Assembly (NCBI RefSeq): GCF_947179515.1
Contig: NC_067495.1
Location: 62,107,127 to 62,171,126, forward strand
Direction: 5' to 3'
DNA: 64,000 nt
Source of the DNA: Apodemus sylvaticus
Lineage: Eukaryota > Chordata > Mammalia > Rodentia > Muridae
Below are positions 42,048-52,442 of this stretch, piece by piece. Below the pieces are notes generated by a model, which did not search any database, had not been told where the DNA came from, and saw only the letters and a program-made list of their open reading frames with translations. Position 1 is the stretch's first letter; every line of letters starts with the position of its first letter. The translations under genes and the position numbers were made by a program.

Positions 42048-42098
<51 letters not shown>
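41870..42098. repeat. Polypurine (GA)n/(GGGAGA)n tract
   Basis: About 228 bp of GA and GGGAGA units. The Arg/Glu and Ser/Leu frames here are repeat artefacts. Confidence 0.95.
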
Positions 42099-42099
<1 letters not shown>

Positions 42100-42198
42100 C
42101 TAAGGCCAGCCTCAGATACATACTAAGCTTGAGGCCAGCCTCAGCTACATGAGATTTTTGTCTCAAAAAACAAAAACAAACAAAACAACATCACCTGT

Positions 42199-42397
42199 TT
42201 AGGAGCTGGAGAAATGGTTCAGCAGTTAAGCCTGTGTACTGCTTTCCCAGACGACTTGAGTACAGTTCCCTGCAACTGAGCAGGTTATAGCTTACCTGTA
42301 ACTCTCCCTGTAAGGGGTCTAACACTCTCTGGCCTCCAAAGGCACCCACACACATGGACTTTTCACTCATTACATCAATAAAGATAATGCAAATGAT
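42199..42397 (+). mobile_element. B3 SINE
   Basis: GGAGCTGGAGAAATGGTTCA, then GTAACTCTCCCTGTAAGGGG and a tail containing AATAAAG. Confidence 0.8.
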
Positions 42398-42497
42398 CCT
42401 AAAGGAAAAATGTAAAGGGCAAAGAAGAAATGAGCAGGGAAAAAAATCAGTAAGTAAAATAGCCAGGCACTTCCTCTTAAAAATACTCTTTAAAAAC

Positions 42498-42640
42498 AAG
42501 TCAAGCTGTGTGTAGTGCTTCAGTTCCAGCACTCGGGAGGCAGAGGCACATGGCTCTCTGGGAGTTCGAGGCCAGCCTGGTCTACAAAGTGAGTTCCAGG
42601 ACAGCCAGGGCCATTACACGGAGAGACCTTGTCTCCAAAA
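42498..42640 (+). mobile_element. B1 SINE
   Basis: GAGTTCGAGGCCAGCCTGGT with a diverged 5' part. Confidence 0.88.
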
Positions 42641-42659
42641 GCATTACAAAAGAAGCTAA

Positions 42660-42880
42660 AGAGATGGAGATGTATGCCAGTTGGTAAAGGGTTTGCCTAG
42701 CATACAAGCAGCCCAAAGTTTGATCCTTAACACTGCATAAACCCAGTGTGGTGGTACATACGCCTATATTCTCAGCACTTGGGAGATAGAGGTATAAGAA
42801 TCAGTGGTCAAGGCTATCTTACCTACAGAGCAAATTGGAGGTCAGTCTGAGATATATGAGACCCCTTCTCAAACAAAAAT
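42660..42880 (+). mobile_element. B4/RSINE1 SINE
   Basis: ID-like head (TTGCCTAGCATACAAGCAG) joined to a B1-like part (TTCTCAGCACTTGGGAGATA). Confidence 0.75.
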
Positions 42881-42887
42881 TTAAGAA

Positions 42888-43005
42888 CTGGGCCTGGTGG
42901 CACAGACTTGTAATACTAGCTGCTTGGAAGGCAGATCTGGGCAGGAAGACCGCAGGTGCAGGGCCTACCTGGGCTATAGAGCAAGTTCAAGGCACTTGTA
43001 TCAAT
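42888..43005 (+). mobile_element. B1 SINE
   Basis: GGGCCTGGTGGCACAGACTTG; no A tail visible. Confidence 0.7.
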
Positions 43006-43015
43006 AAGTAGAAAA

Positions 43016-43201
43016 CGTTGTCAATAAAGCAGAGTATTTGTCTGGCATATGAGCAGCCCTGGGTTCAGTCCCCATCCCGACCTTCCTACAAATGAGTTGA
43101 ACCTAAAACAGTGGTATCTGCCTGGAATATCAACTATTCAAGAGGCAGGGGCAGGAAGGTCAAGAGCTTGAAGCCAGGCTAGGTTACACAGCAAAACCTC
43201 A
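43016..43201 (+). mobile_element. B4/RSINE1 SINE
   Basis: ID-like part (GCATATGAGCAGCCCTGGGT) plus B1-like part (AGAGGCAGGGGCAGGAAGGT). Confidence 0.72.
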
Positions 43202-43326
43202 CAATAATAATAATAATAATAATATTAACAATAACAATAATAACAATAATAATAATAGGAGGAGGGAGAAGGAGAAGAGGAAGAGGAAGAGGAAGAAGAA
43301 GAAAAAGAAAAAGAAAAAAAAGAAGT
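43202..43326. repeat. (AAT)n then (GGA/GAA)n
   Basis: AAT/AAC triplets change into polypurine triplets, in the tail of the B4 copy. Confidence 0.93.
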
Positions 43327-43395
43327 AAATTTTAAAGAGTTGAAGTCATGAGAGTGGACTGGACTTCTCAGGAAGAGTTGAAAAGGTCCTAAAGG

Positions 43396-43423
43396 GCTGA
43401 AGAGATGGCTCAGAGGTTAAGAG

Positions 43424-43481
<58 letters not shown>

Positions 43482-43620
43482 TCTTCCACAGGTCCCAAGT
43501 TCAATTCCCAACATCCATATGGTGGCTCACAACCATCTGTAATGGGATCCGATGCCCTCTTCTGGTGTGTCTGAAGACAGCCTCCAGTGGGCTCGTATAC
43601 ATAAAATAAATACATCTTTT
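43396..43620 (+). mobile_element. B2 SINE with internal (CT)n
   Basis: The head GGGCTGAAGAGATGGCTCAG and AAGAGCACT are followed by about 26 CT units (43,426-43,479). The B2 then resumes with GCTCTTCC and continues to its tail. Confidence 0.92.
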
Positions 43621-43635
43621 TTTTTAAAGGACCTA

Positions 43636-43980
43636 AATATGGTGGTATATACTTGCAGTCCTACCACTCAGAACACTGAGGCAAGAGGATTAGATTTCTA
43701 AGCAAGCCTGCACTGTAATCTGAACCCCTGTCTCATCCTTCCTGCCTCGCAAATGTATAAAAATAGGATAAAAGAGCAGAGATGAAAGCCTGGGACTCTG
43801 GAGAACGTCAGCATTCAAGTGTCAGCGTGAAAGGAAAACATGGAGCAAGGACATCAGAAAGACATAGCCAAGCTAAAGCATAGGGAACTAATTGCCCACA
43901 ATCTCAGCACTCAAGAGACAGGAGGACTATGTACAAGTTCAAGGCCAGCCTTGGCTACATAACAAGACTCTCAAAAAAAA
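43636..43980 (+). mobile_element. Two old B1 SINEs with single-copy DNA between
   Basis: B1 at 43,636-43,740 (GTGGTATATACTTGCAGTCC) and B1 at 43,890-43,980 (CAAGTTCAAGGCCAGCCTTG). Confidence 0.7.
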
Positions 43981-44039
43981 ATCATAAGAAAGTAAGCAAC
44001 CACTAAAATCCATGTTTAAGAGAAATATTTGATGACATT

Positions 44040-44468
44040 TGTCTCAGTCAGGTTTTCTATTGCTGTAATGGAACACCACAACAAAAAGCAATGTTGGGAG
44101 GAAAGGGTTTATTTGTATTATGCTTCTTTAACATTGTTCATCACTGAAGGAAGTCAGGACAGAACTTAAGCAGGCCAGGAACCTGGAGGCAGGAGCTGAT
44201 GCCGAGGTCATGGCGGGGTGCTGCTTACTGTCTTGCTTCCCCTGGCTTGCTCAGCCTCTTTCTCATAGAACCCAGGACTACCAACCCAGAGAAGGCAGCA
44301 CCAGCACCCACCATGGGCTGGAGCCTCATCCATCAGTCACTAATTAAGAAACTGTTCTACAGGGTTGCCTGCTGTCAGGTCTTAGGGAGGCGGTTTTTTT
44401 TAAATCAAGGCTCCCTCCTCTCAGATGACTATAGCATGTGTCAAGTTGACACAAAACTAGCCAGTGCA
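44040..44468 (-). mobile_element. Solo MaLR LTR
   Basis: Complete reversed LTR of 429 bp, from TGTCTCAGTCAGGTTTTC to CAAAACTAGCCAGTGCA, same family as the pair at 23.7-25.6 kb. The flanks ACATT/ACCTT may be a target duplication with one change. Confidence 0.87.
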
Positions 44469-44599
44469 ACCTTCTAATATGGTTAAAATATAGTGACAAG
44501 CAGGAAAATCATGGTGCAGAGTGATATATAGCATATGACAACAACTTCCTTTTGGTAGAGCTGGTGGATGTGAAGCCTAGGTGAGTTCCCTAGCCGTAA

Positions 44600-44634
<35 letters not shown>

Positions 44635-44800
44635 GCACTGAAAAAAAGCAATGCCTTCATCTCAGGGGAGCATAGTTCTTATAGATTACTTTTACTTTTA
44701 TCCTTATGAAACTTTTTAATATTTTCTAGTTTTTCTGGAAAGCCTGCATATTACTTGGCTTTGTAAATGTAAAATAAATGCAAAGAAGGATAAAGGGAGA
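44469..44800. other. Single-copy DNA with (TG)n
   Basis: TG units at about 44,602-44,631; nothing else is recognised. Confidence 0.55.
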
Positions 44801-44802
44801 GG

Positions 44803-45138
44803 GAGGCTGGAGAGAGGGCTCAGCAGTTAAAAGTGCCCACTGATACTCTAGACCTGACTTTAGTGTACATGCATGATGCACAGACACACATGCACATACA
44901 TACATACACATCAAATAAAATCTCTAAAAGAGTTTTAAAAAATTAAAAAGCAATTGCTGTCCTTGCAGAGAACCTGGATTTGGTTCCCACCCCCTACATA
45001 GCAGCTCACGACTATCTGTAACTCCAGTTGCAGAAGATGCAACTCGCTCTTCTGGTCTCTGTCAGCACCAGGCACACATAGAGTAGCTAAACACACACAC
45101 ACACACACAGGTAAAACACATAAAATAAAAATGAATCT
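44803..45138 (+). mobile_element. Two B3 SINEs
   Basis: A truncated B3 at 44,803-44,940 (GGCTGGAGAGAGGGCTCAGC) and a second at 44,948-45,138 (AGAGAACCTGGATTTGGTTC) with a CA tract. Confidence 0.78.
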
Positions 45139-45139
45139 T

Positions 45140-45768
45140 TTTTATTTAAATTTATTTTTTTTTTACTTATTCACTTTACATCCTGCTCACTGACCCCTCC
45201 CCCCCCCGTCACCCCTCCCACAATCCTTCCCCCTCTCCTTCTCCTCTGAAAGGGTGGAGCCCCCTGGCTATCTCCCCTATCCTGACACTTCAAGTCTCTG
45301 AGAGACTAGGAGCTTCCTCTCCCACTGAGGCCAGACAAAGCAGCCCAGCTAGAACATATCCCACAGACAGGCAACAGATTCTGTTCCAGTTGTTCAGAAC
45401 CCACATGAAGACCAAGCTGTACATCTGCTACATATGTGTGTGGCAGGGTGTGAGGATAAACTAGGTGCAGCTCGTGTATGTTCTTTGATTGATGGTGCAG
45501 ACTCTGAGAGCCTCAAGGATCCAATTTAGGTGACTTTGTTAGTCTTCCTGTGGAGTTCCTATCCCCTTCAGGGCCTGCGATTTCTCTTCCTGGTCTTCCA
45601 TAAGACTTCCCAAGCTCCATCTAATGTTTATCTGTGGGTCACTGCATCTGTCTGAGTCAGCTGCTGGGTGGAGTCTCCCAGAGGACAGCCTTGCTAGGCT
45701 CCTGTCTGCAAACAAAGCAGAGTATCATTAATAGTATCAGGGATTGGTTCTTGCCTGTGGGATGTAAG
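45140..45768 (-). mobile_element. L1 3'UTR, 5'-truncated
   Basis: T-rich reversed A tail, a C-rich reversed polypurine tract (45,195-45,240), then CACTGAGGCCAGACAAAGC and TATTAATGATACT-type L1 sequence reversed. No ORF2 is present. Confidence 0.8.
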
Positions 45769-45769
45769 G

Positions 45770-45908
45770 ACAGAGTCTTAGTATACAACCCTGGCTTGCC
45801 TCGACCTCACTACTTAGACCAGGCTGGCTTTGAACTCACAGAGATCCATCCGTCTCTGCCTCCCATGTGAGTACTGGAATTAAAAGTATGCATGACCATG
45901 TCTGACCT
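45770..45908 (-). mobile_element. B1 SINE
   Basis: GACCAGGCTGGCTTTGAACT to GTATGCATGACCATG, reversed. Confidence 0.83.
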
Positions 45909-46003
45909 AAAAAGAAATTAATCTTAATTTTTTAAAAAAAGGAGTGGGCTAGAGCGATAGCTCAATGGTGAAGAACTCATTTTTTTTTTTAAGGAAAAAA
46001 TTA

Positions 46004-46135
46004 CTAGGTATGGTAATTGCACTTCTAAATATCTCAGTACTTAGGAAGCTGTCACAAAAAGATAGTAAGTTTGAGGCTATCCTAGACTACATAAAGAATT
46101 TGAGGGCAACATAATTATACTCTGTGTCAAAACTA
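46004..46135 (+). mobile_element. Diverged B1 SINE
   Basis: GTTTGAGGCTATCCTAGACT. A short B2 head fragment lies just before it at 45,944-45,980. Confidence 0.65.
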
Positions 46136-46145
46136 AAATTATATT

Positions 46146-46350
46146 GAGACTGGACAGATATCTCAGCACTTAAGAAAACTGACTAACCTTCCAGCCAACC
46201 CAGGTTTAGTTTCCAGCACACACATGGCAGCTCACAACTGACTGTTAACAGTAGTTCCAGGGATCTGGCGCCCTCTGCTGGACTATGGACAATGCGCATG
46301 CACGTGTTGCTAACCCATACATAAAGGTAAAACACTCCTACACATAAAAT
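46146..46350 (+). mobile_element. B3 SINE
   Basis: GTTCCAGGGATCTGGCGCCC with a (TACACATAAAAT) tail. Confidence 0.8.
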
Positions 46351-46560
46351 ACGGAGAGATGGCTCCGTGGTTAAGAGCACTGACTGTTCTTCCAAGGGTC
46401 CTGAGTTCAGTTCCCAGAAACCACATGGTAGCTCACAGCCAACTGTAATGAGATCCGATGCCCTCTTCTGGTGCGTCTGAAGAGAGCAATGGTGTACCCA
46501 TATACATGAAATAAATACATAAATCTTTAAAAAATAATAAAATAAAATTTAAAACTTAAA
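46351..46560 (+). mobile_element. B2 SINE
   Basis: GGAGAGATGGCTCCGTGGTT to AATAAATACATAAATCTTT. It lacks the first few bases. Confidence 0.92.
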
Positions 46561-46584
46561 ATGAAAAATTAAGAAACAAGAAAG

Positions 46585-46782
46585 CGGGCTGGAGAGATGG
46601 CTCAGCAGTTAAGAGCACTGACCGTTCTTCCAGAGGTCCTGAGTTCAAATCCCAGGAACCACATCATGGTGATTCATAACCATCAGTAATGGGATTCGAT
46701 GCCCTCTTCTGGTGTGTCTGACAGCTACAGTGTACTCATATAAATTAAATAAATAATAAAATCTTAAACAACAACAACAAAA
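46585..46782 (+). mobile_element. B2 SINE (young)
   Basis: Complete B2 with intact-looking Pol III A and B boxes (TGGCTCAGCAGTTAAG; GAGTTCAAATCCC). The perfect target duplication AAGAAACAAGAAAG is at 46,571-46,584 and 46,783-46,796. Confidence 0.95.
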
Positions 46783-46971
46783 AAGAAACAAGAAAGTTTT
46801 GAGGAACTGAGTGGTCAAACACTTGTGGACATCTCATTCTGCAATCTGTCTATCAGACCTTGTAACCAGGAGCCTGCTAAAAATGATTTCAGTGGAGTGG
46901 GAATGGGAGCAGAAGGCACATGGGTGTCAAATTGAAGAATGGCTAGGAGATTAAAAAAATAGAGACATCTC

Positions 46972-47158
46972 AGGCCGGTGAGATGGTGCAGTGGACAAAG
47001 GCACTTTCCCAAGAGCCTGGTGGTCTAAGTTTATTTCCCAGGACCCACTCAGTGGCAGGAGAGAGCTGACTCCCACAAATCTACTGACCTCCACATGTAC
47101 ACTGTAATATGTACACACACACTAAACAAACAAATCAATAAGATGTAATAAAAATTGA
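46972..47158 (+). mobile_element. B3 SINE
   Basis: GGCCGGTGAGATGGTGCAG, then GAGAGCTGACTCCCACAAAT. Confidence 0.82.
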
Positions 47159-47236
47159 ATAATCAAAGAAGAAATAGAGGCATCAAGCATAGAAAAAAGT
47201 GTCTTTTAAAAATACAGCTAAGAAGCAAAAGAGGGC

Positions 47237-47392
47237 ACCACGCAGTGGTGGCACACGCCTGTAATCCCAGCACTTGGGAGGCAGAGGCAGGCAGATCTCT
47301 GTGAGTGTGAGGCCAACCTGCTCTACAGACTGAGTTCCAGGATAGCCAGGGGCTACATGGAGAAACCCTGTCTCGAAAAAAACAAAGACAAA
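47237..47392 (+). mobile_element. B1 SINE
   Basis: GTGGTGGCACACGCCTGTAA to GAAACCCTGTCTCG. Confidence 0.92.
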
Positions 47393-47476
47393 GAAGAAGA
47401 AGAAGAAAAAGAAGAAGAAGAAGAAAAAGAAGAAGAAGAAGAAGAAGAAGAAGAAGAAGAAGAAGAAGAAGAAGAA

Positions 47477-47509
<33 letters not shown>

Positions 47510-47597
47510 AGGAGGAGGGAAGGAAGGAAGGAAGGAAGGAAGGAAGGAAGGAAGGAAGGAAGAAGAGGAGGAAGAGGAGGAGGAGGAGAAGGAGGAG
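47393..47597. repeat. Polypurine (GAA)n-(GA)n-(GGAA)n-(GGA)n tract
   Basis: Four successive purine motifs run from the B1 tail to the next SINE head. The large frames on both strands here are artefacts. Confidence 0.95.
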
Positions 47598-47762
47598 AGC
47601 TGGAGAGACGGCTCAGTGCTAGCAGTGAAAAGAGCACTGGCTGCTTTTCCAGAGGACTTGGATTCAATTCCCAGCCCAGCGACCTCACTACAATTTGTAG
47701 CTCCAATTCCAGGATATCTGACACTCTCACACCAATGCATAGAAAGTAAAATTAAATAATTA
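47598..47762 (+). mobile_element. B3 SINE
   Basis: GCTGGAGAGACGGCTCAGTG to AGTAAAATTAAATAATTA. Confidence 0.83.
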
Positions 47763-47783
47763 TTTTTTTAAAGAAGCAAAAGA

Positions 47784-47866
47784 GGATGCTTGGAATTAAC
47801 TCAATGGTAGAGTATTTCCCTAATATACTCAAGGGCCCAGGTTCTATCCTCAACACCAAGTCAGGG
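47784..47866 (+). mobile_element. ID SINE
   Basis: GCTTGGAATTAACTCAATGG to GTTCTATCCTCAACACCAAG. Confidence 0.68.
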
Positions 47867-48289
47867 CTGGGAAGTCACAAGAAAGGAAAAGAAAAAGGGT
47901 AACTGCTCAGTCTCAGTTACCACACAGACTGGGAGTCACATATGCATGGTGTCCTGGAGATGCTGAAGAGAGACAAGGGATGGTTTTCCCAATATTGGGT
48001 TGTCAGTGTAAGGCATTCAGCACAGGACAGAATTGGAAGAGTGGTCAGCTCAGGGCACCAGCATCCACAATGGCTTTGCCACACTCAGACAAACCTGTCA
48101 TTGTTAAAACTGAGGCAAAGGCTCCAATGCCGGTCCCTGACTAATCTCATTCAAAAGAGCAGGCTGTTCACTTGCAGTGAATCTGATCGGTGGCATCACC
48201 CTGCTTCTGAATGAAGTTTCCTTGCAAAAACAAAGAAACAAACACCAAAACAAAAAGCAAACACCAAAACCAAAAGCAAGCAGAAACCC
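47867..48289. other. Single-copy DNA
   Basis: Nothing is recognised apart from an A/C-rich patch at 48,225-48,285. Confidence 0.5.
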
Positions 48290-48785
48290 CACGAAAGTGT
48301 TGCATAATTTAGCGTGGCAGCTAATCTCCAGAGAAAGAGGCCCGAGAGCGTGTGCTGAGTGTAAAGTAGCTACAGAAATGCTTGTGACTCATAACTGCAG
48401 CAGTGAGTGCGCCCTTGTCAATACACGAAGCCCCGTCCCATTGGTGATGTTGTTTCTCTAGGAATGAGGCAAAGCTCAGTGCACTCTGTAGCTCGGCCGA
48501 GCTCTGACACAGCGAGGCGAGATGTCAGCAAAGAGCAGTTAATGTTTATTGTAAAGCACTCAGTCTGATTCAGAAATCAATGACGGCTTGACATTTTGCA
48601 GAACGCCCCCATACTGGCAGACTAAGTGCCACTAAACAGCCATTTTCTTAGGAGACAACAAAATAGATCAGTCATCTTCGACTTTTGTGGAAGAAAAGCT
48701 ACATAAATGGAGGTATCTTCAGAAGGTCTAAAACCCTGTATACCTGAAATGAAGGTCCCCATAGACTTCTGGATAAGTCTGTTTC
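48290..48785. promoter_or_regulatory. Candidate conserved enhancer
   Basis: Repeat-free block with a FOX/homeodomain-type GTTAATGTTTATTG (48,538-48,551), a CCAAT-type CCCATTGG near 48,437 and a few CpGs. No frame is convincing. Conservation is inferred from composition only. Confidence 0.35.
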
Positions 48786-48997
48786 TACAGTAAGCAGAGA
48801 GAGCAGGCTCCTAAGGCATCCCACTAGAGGAGGATTTCACCTGAGGAGAGTTGGGGCAGCAAAGGAGAAGCAATCTTCGGTCACAGGCGAGGATTGGGGT
48901 AGAAGGATGGAGACAGTCTTTGGTCTGCAGGCCTGAAAGCAGTACTATCCCATTCAGGAGCAAGGAGAAGGTTAAGGACAATAGGTTAAAAAGGTAT

Positions 48998-49163
48998 GGC
49001 CAGGTGGTGGTGGCGCATGCCTGTAATCCTAGCACTCTGGGAGGCAGAGGCAGGTGGATTTCTGAGTTCGAGGCCAGCCTGGTCTACCGAGTGAGTTCCA
49101 GGACAGCCAGGGCTACACAGAGAAACCCTGTCTTGAAAAAAAAAAAAAAAACCAACAACAAAA
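48998..49163 (+). mobile_element. B1 SINE
   Basis: Young B1 flanked by AAAAAGGTAT on both sides (about 48,989 and 49,161). Confidence 0.94.
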
Positions 49164-49194
49164 AGGTATAACAGGGTATAATAGGGTATAATGG

Positions 49195-49420
49195 AAAATG
49201 CCTATAGCCCAGCATCTGGAAAGCTGAGGCCAGAGGATCCTGAATTCAAGGCCACCTCGAAGAAGGCCTATAGAAGCTGGGTGTGGTGGCATTCTCCTGT
49301 AATCCCAGCACTTGGGAGATGGAGGCAAGAAGGCCAGGAGTTCAAGATCATTCTCCACTAAATAGTGAATTCAATATCAGCCTGGACTATATAAAACCCT
49401 GTCTCAAAAGACCAACATAA
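49195..49420 (+). mobile_element. Two diverged B1 SINEs
   Basis: Truncated B1 at 49,195-49,262 and B1 at 49,275-49,420 (CTGTAATCCCAGCACTTGGG). Confidence 0.78.
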
Positions 49421-50109
49421 TTTAAGAAAAAATGAAGGCATACGAAGCTATATTTAATTTCCCTTTGAGTTGATCATGCACTGTATAGGTCAGGCAGAAC
49501 TGAACTGGTTTTTATGGAAGGCACAAAACATTACAGAGGGCATGAAGCGTTAAGGTTGGACAAAATCTATTAAGGGTGCTTCTCTAACCTGGGTGCTGGA
49601 AGCCTCCATATTGAAGCTGCCCAGGGCTCTCAGAAACAACATGGTCTAGCTCTCTGTCCCTAATAAAACTGATAGACATGTATGGAAAAAGAGGCGGGGA
49701 GCTTCTAGCAGAGGGGAGTGGAGTTTCTATTTTCTGCTGGTCTAAAGGCCCTATGAATCGATCCTTAGATTTGTAATAGTCTTGGTTGGAGCATGTAGAG
49801 CAGAAGTCCTCGTTTTCTTACCTGGACATTCCACCATTCCTCCCTTGGACAGCGTTTGCCAGCATAGGCCTGGACTTAAAGGGTGCTGCCAGCACTGCCC
49901 TGTCCATTGATCTGGCAGGTCTTCAATTCTGAGTGATTCATGGAAGTATCAGGGGTGGTACTTGTTCCCAAGGCTGGGGGAGTCTTGATGAGGCATTCAT
50001 GGCTTATTGTTGACAAGCTTGGCTAATCAACAGGGAGTAGGGTAGTCCAAAGGTTCTTTCAACAGGAAGGATGACTACCAGGGCTCTATTTAGGGTATAG
50101 TTTATGTGC
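49421..50109. other. Single-copy intergenic DNA
   Basis: Nothing is recognised. Confidence 0.5.
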
Positions 50110-50322
50110 TTTATTATTAATTTTTTTTTATGCGAAGGAGTATTTTGTCTGCATGCAAGCCTGTTTACTACATATGTGCCTGTGCCCAGAGAGATCAGAA
50201 AGCATGGGATCCTCTGGAACCCATGGAGCTGGAGTTACAGACAGGTTGTAGGTGTTGAGAATCAAACCCGTGTCCTCTGCAAATACAAGTGTTCTTAACT
50301 GCTGAATCATGTCTCCAGCCCC
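50110..50322 (-). mobile_element. B3 SINE
   Basis: GGAGCTGGAGTTACAGACAG to CATGTCTCCAGCCCC, reversed. Confidence 0.85.
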
Positions 50323-50774
50323 ACAGGCTTTATGAAATCATCAGTCTGAGGTGCGGGTAATAAATGAGTAGATTTCTATTTGGAACATTTAGGTAAATAA
50401 CCTATAGCAGCGACCCGTCACATAGATGGTTGATAGATTTAAATCATGAATATGTACACAAAGAAAGAAAACTGGAAAGGAATGTGCTTTAACTAATGAG
50501 CAATTCCATGGGCAGGACATTAGCTTATCAGTTAAGTGACCAATGTAGACGATTAGTAGAACAAGCTTAATTCTTGTGTCATTAGTGCCTCACCCTTCAA
50601 GTTTGACACTTGGCCTCATTCTTTATTTTTTCCCTATGTCTGAGACTTGGACTTCTCTGATTCCTTACCCCTACGTCGCAAGTCTTTTGGGTGAAAATCT
50701 AATGTGGAATTTAATCTGGGTGGTGTTTCCTACCACTGTGTTCCACCATTTCTTTTCTTTCTTTTTTTTTTTTT
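50323..50774. other. Single-copy intergenic DNA
   Basis: Nothing is recognised until the T-run at about 50,763. Confidence 0.5.
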
Positions 50775-52442
50775 TGAGAGAAACTATTTTTATTTATTTA
50801 TTTTTAATATTTTTATTTTCTATATTCTTTGTTTACATTCCAAATGATTTCCCCTTTCCCAGATTCCCCCTCCCCATATGTCCCATAAACCTTCTTCTCT
50901 CCATCCATTCTCCAATCACCTCCCTCCTTTTCTTCTCTGTCCTTATATTCCCCTCCAATGCTAGATCAATCCTTTCCAGGATCAGGACCTTCTCCATACT
51001 TCTCCATGGGAGTCATTTGTTATGCGATTTGTGCCTTGGGTATTCAGGGCTTCTGGGCTAATTAATATCCACTTATCAGAGATTGCATTCCATGTGTATT
51101 CTTTTGTGATTGGGTTACCTCACTTAGGATGATATTTTCCAGATCAAACCATTTACCTAAAAATTTTGTGAATTCATAGTTTCTAATTGCTGAGTAGTAT
51201 TCCATTGTGTAAATATACCACATTTTCTGTATCCATTCCTCTTTTGAGGGGCATCTGGGTTCTTTCCAGCTTCTGGCTATTATAAATAAGGCTGCTATGA
51301 ACATAATGGAGCATGTGTCTTTATTGCATGCCGGGGAATCCTTTGGGTATATGCCCAGAAGAGGTATAGCAGGGTCCTCCGGAAGTGTCATGTCCAGTTT
51401 TCTGAGGAACCGCCAGACTGATTTCCAAAGTGGTTGTACCATCTTACAACCCCACCAGCAGTGGAGGAGTGTTCCTCTTTCTCCACATCCTCCCCAACAC
51501 CTGCTGTCTCCTGAGTTTTTGACCTTAGCCATTCTGACTGGTGTAAGGTGAAATCTCAGGGTTGTTTTGATTTGCATTTCCCTAATGACTAATGATGTTG
51601 AGCACTTCTTAAGGTGCCTCTCAGCCATCCGAATATCTTCAGGTGAAAATTCTTTGTTTAGATCTGTACCCCATTTTTTAATAGGGTTATTTGGTTCCCT
51701 GGGGGTCTAACTTCTTGAGTTCTTTGTATATATTGGATATTAGCCCTCTATCAGATGTAGGGTTGGTGAATATCCTTTCCCAATTTGATGGTTGCCGTTT
51801 TGTCCTTTTAACAGTGTCCTTTGCCTTACAGAAACTTTGTAATTTTATGAGGTCCCACTTGTCAATTCTTGATCTTAGAGCATAAGCTATTGGTGATCTG
51901 TTCAGGAACTTTTCCCCTATGCCCATGTCCTCAAGGGTTTTCCCCAGTTTCTTTTCTATTAGTTTCAGTGTGTCTGGTTTTACATGGAGGTCCTTGATCC
52001 ACTTGGAGTGAAGTTTAGTACATGGAGATAAGAATGGATCAATTCGCATTCTTCTGCATGCTGACCTCCAATTGAACCAGCACCATTTGTTGAAAAGACT
52101 ATCTTTTTTCCACTGGATGTTTTTGGCTCCTTTGTCAAAGATCAAGTGACCATGGGTGTGTGGATTCTTTTCTGGGTCTTCAATTCTATTCATTGGTCCA
52201 CTTGTCTGTCACTGTGCCAATACCATGCAGTTTTTAACACTATTGCTCTGTAGTATTGCTTGAAGTCAGGGATACTGATTCACCCAGAATTTCTTTTGTT
52301 GTTGAGAATAGTTTTAGCTATCCTGGGTTTTTTGATATTCCAGATGAATTTGAGAATTGCTTTTTCTAACTCTGTGAAGAACTGAGTTGGGATTTTGATG
52401 GGTATTGCGTTGAATCTGTAGATTGCTTTTGGTAATCTATTG
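50775..52442 (-). mobile_element. 5'-truncated L1 (mouse L1/Lx)
   Basis: A reversed L1 copy of about 1.67 kb: 3'UTR with AT-rich tail and polypurine region (50,775-51,061), then the C-terminal third of ORF2 (51,062 to about 52,442). The match stops abruptly at the right edge, as expected for 5' truncation. The copy is dead. Confidence 0.92.
51062..52442 (-). pseudogene. L1 ORF2 C-terminal fragment, frameshifted
   Basis: Encodes the C-terminal region of the L1 endonuclease/reverse transcriptase protein, beyond the polymerase core. It includes the cysteine-rich CWWGCKMVQPLWKS segment and MWYIYTMEYYSAIRN, and stops at 51,062. The frame is broken at least twice: one extra base in the G5 run at 51,701-51,705 and a missing base near 52,192. 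The endonuclease and reverse transcriptase domains are absent, so it cannot be active. Confidence 0.9.

Larger units (their letters stand above)
41672..42180 (+). mobile_element. Old B1 split by a younger B1 with a GA expansion
   Basis: The older B1 is at 41,672-41,746 and 42,099-42,180. GAATCTAAGGCCA occurs at both edges as a target duplication. Confidence 0.75.

Noticed and set aside
41837..42166. Arg/Glu and Ser/Leu frames at 42 kb
   Set aside because: Artefacts of the GA/GGGAGA repeat in a B1 tail.
46585..46660. A functional tRNA gene at the B2 head
   Set aside because: The A and B boxes belong to the tRNA-derived head of a B2 SINE. The cloverleaf is not preserved and the copy has a B2 body, A tail and target duplication.
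47183..47749. 185- and 130-codon frames at 47.2-47.7 kb
   Set aside because: They are products of the polypurine tract plus flanking B1 and B3 sequence.
50576..51061. 161-codon forward frame at 50.6-51.1 kb
   Set aside because: It runs through the antisense of the L1 3'UTR; the hydrophobic composition comes from T-rich sequence.
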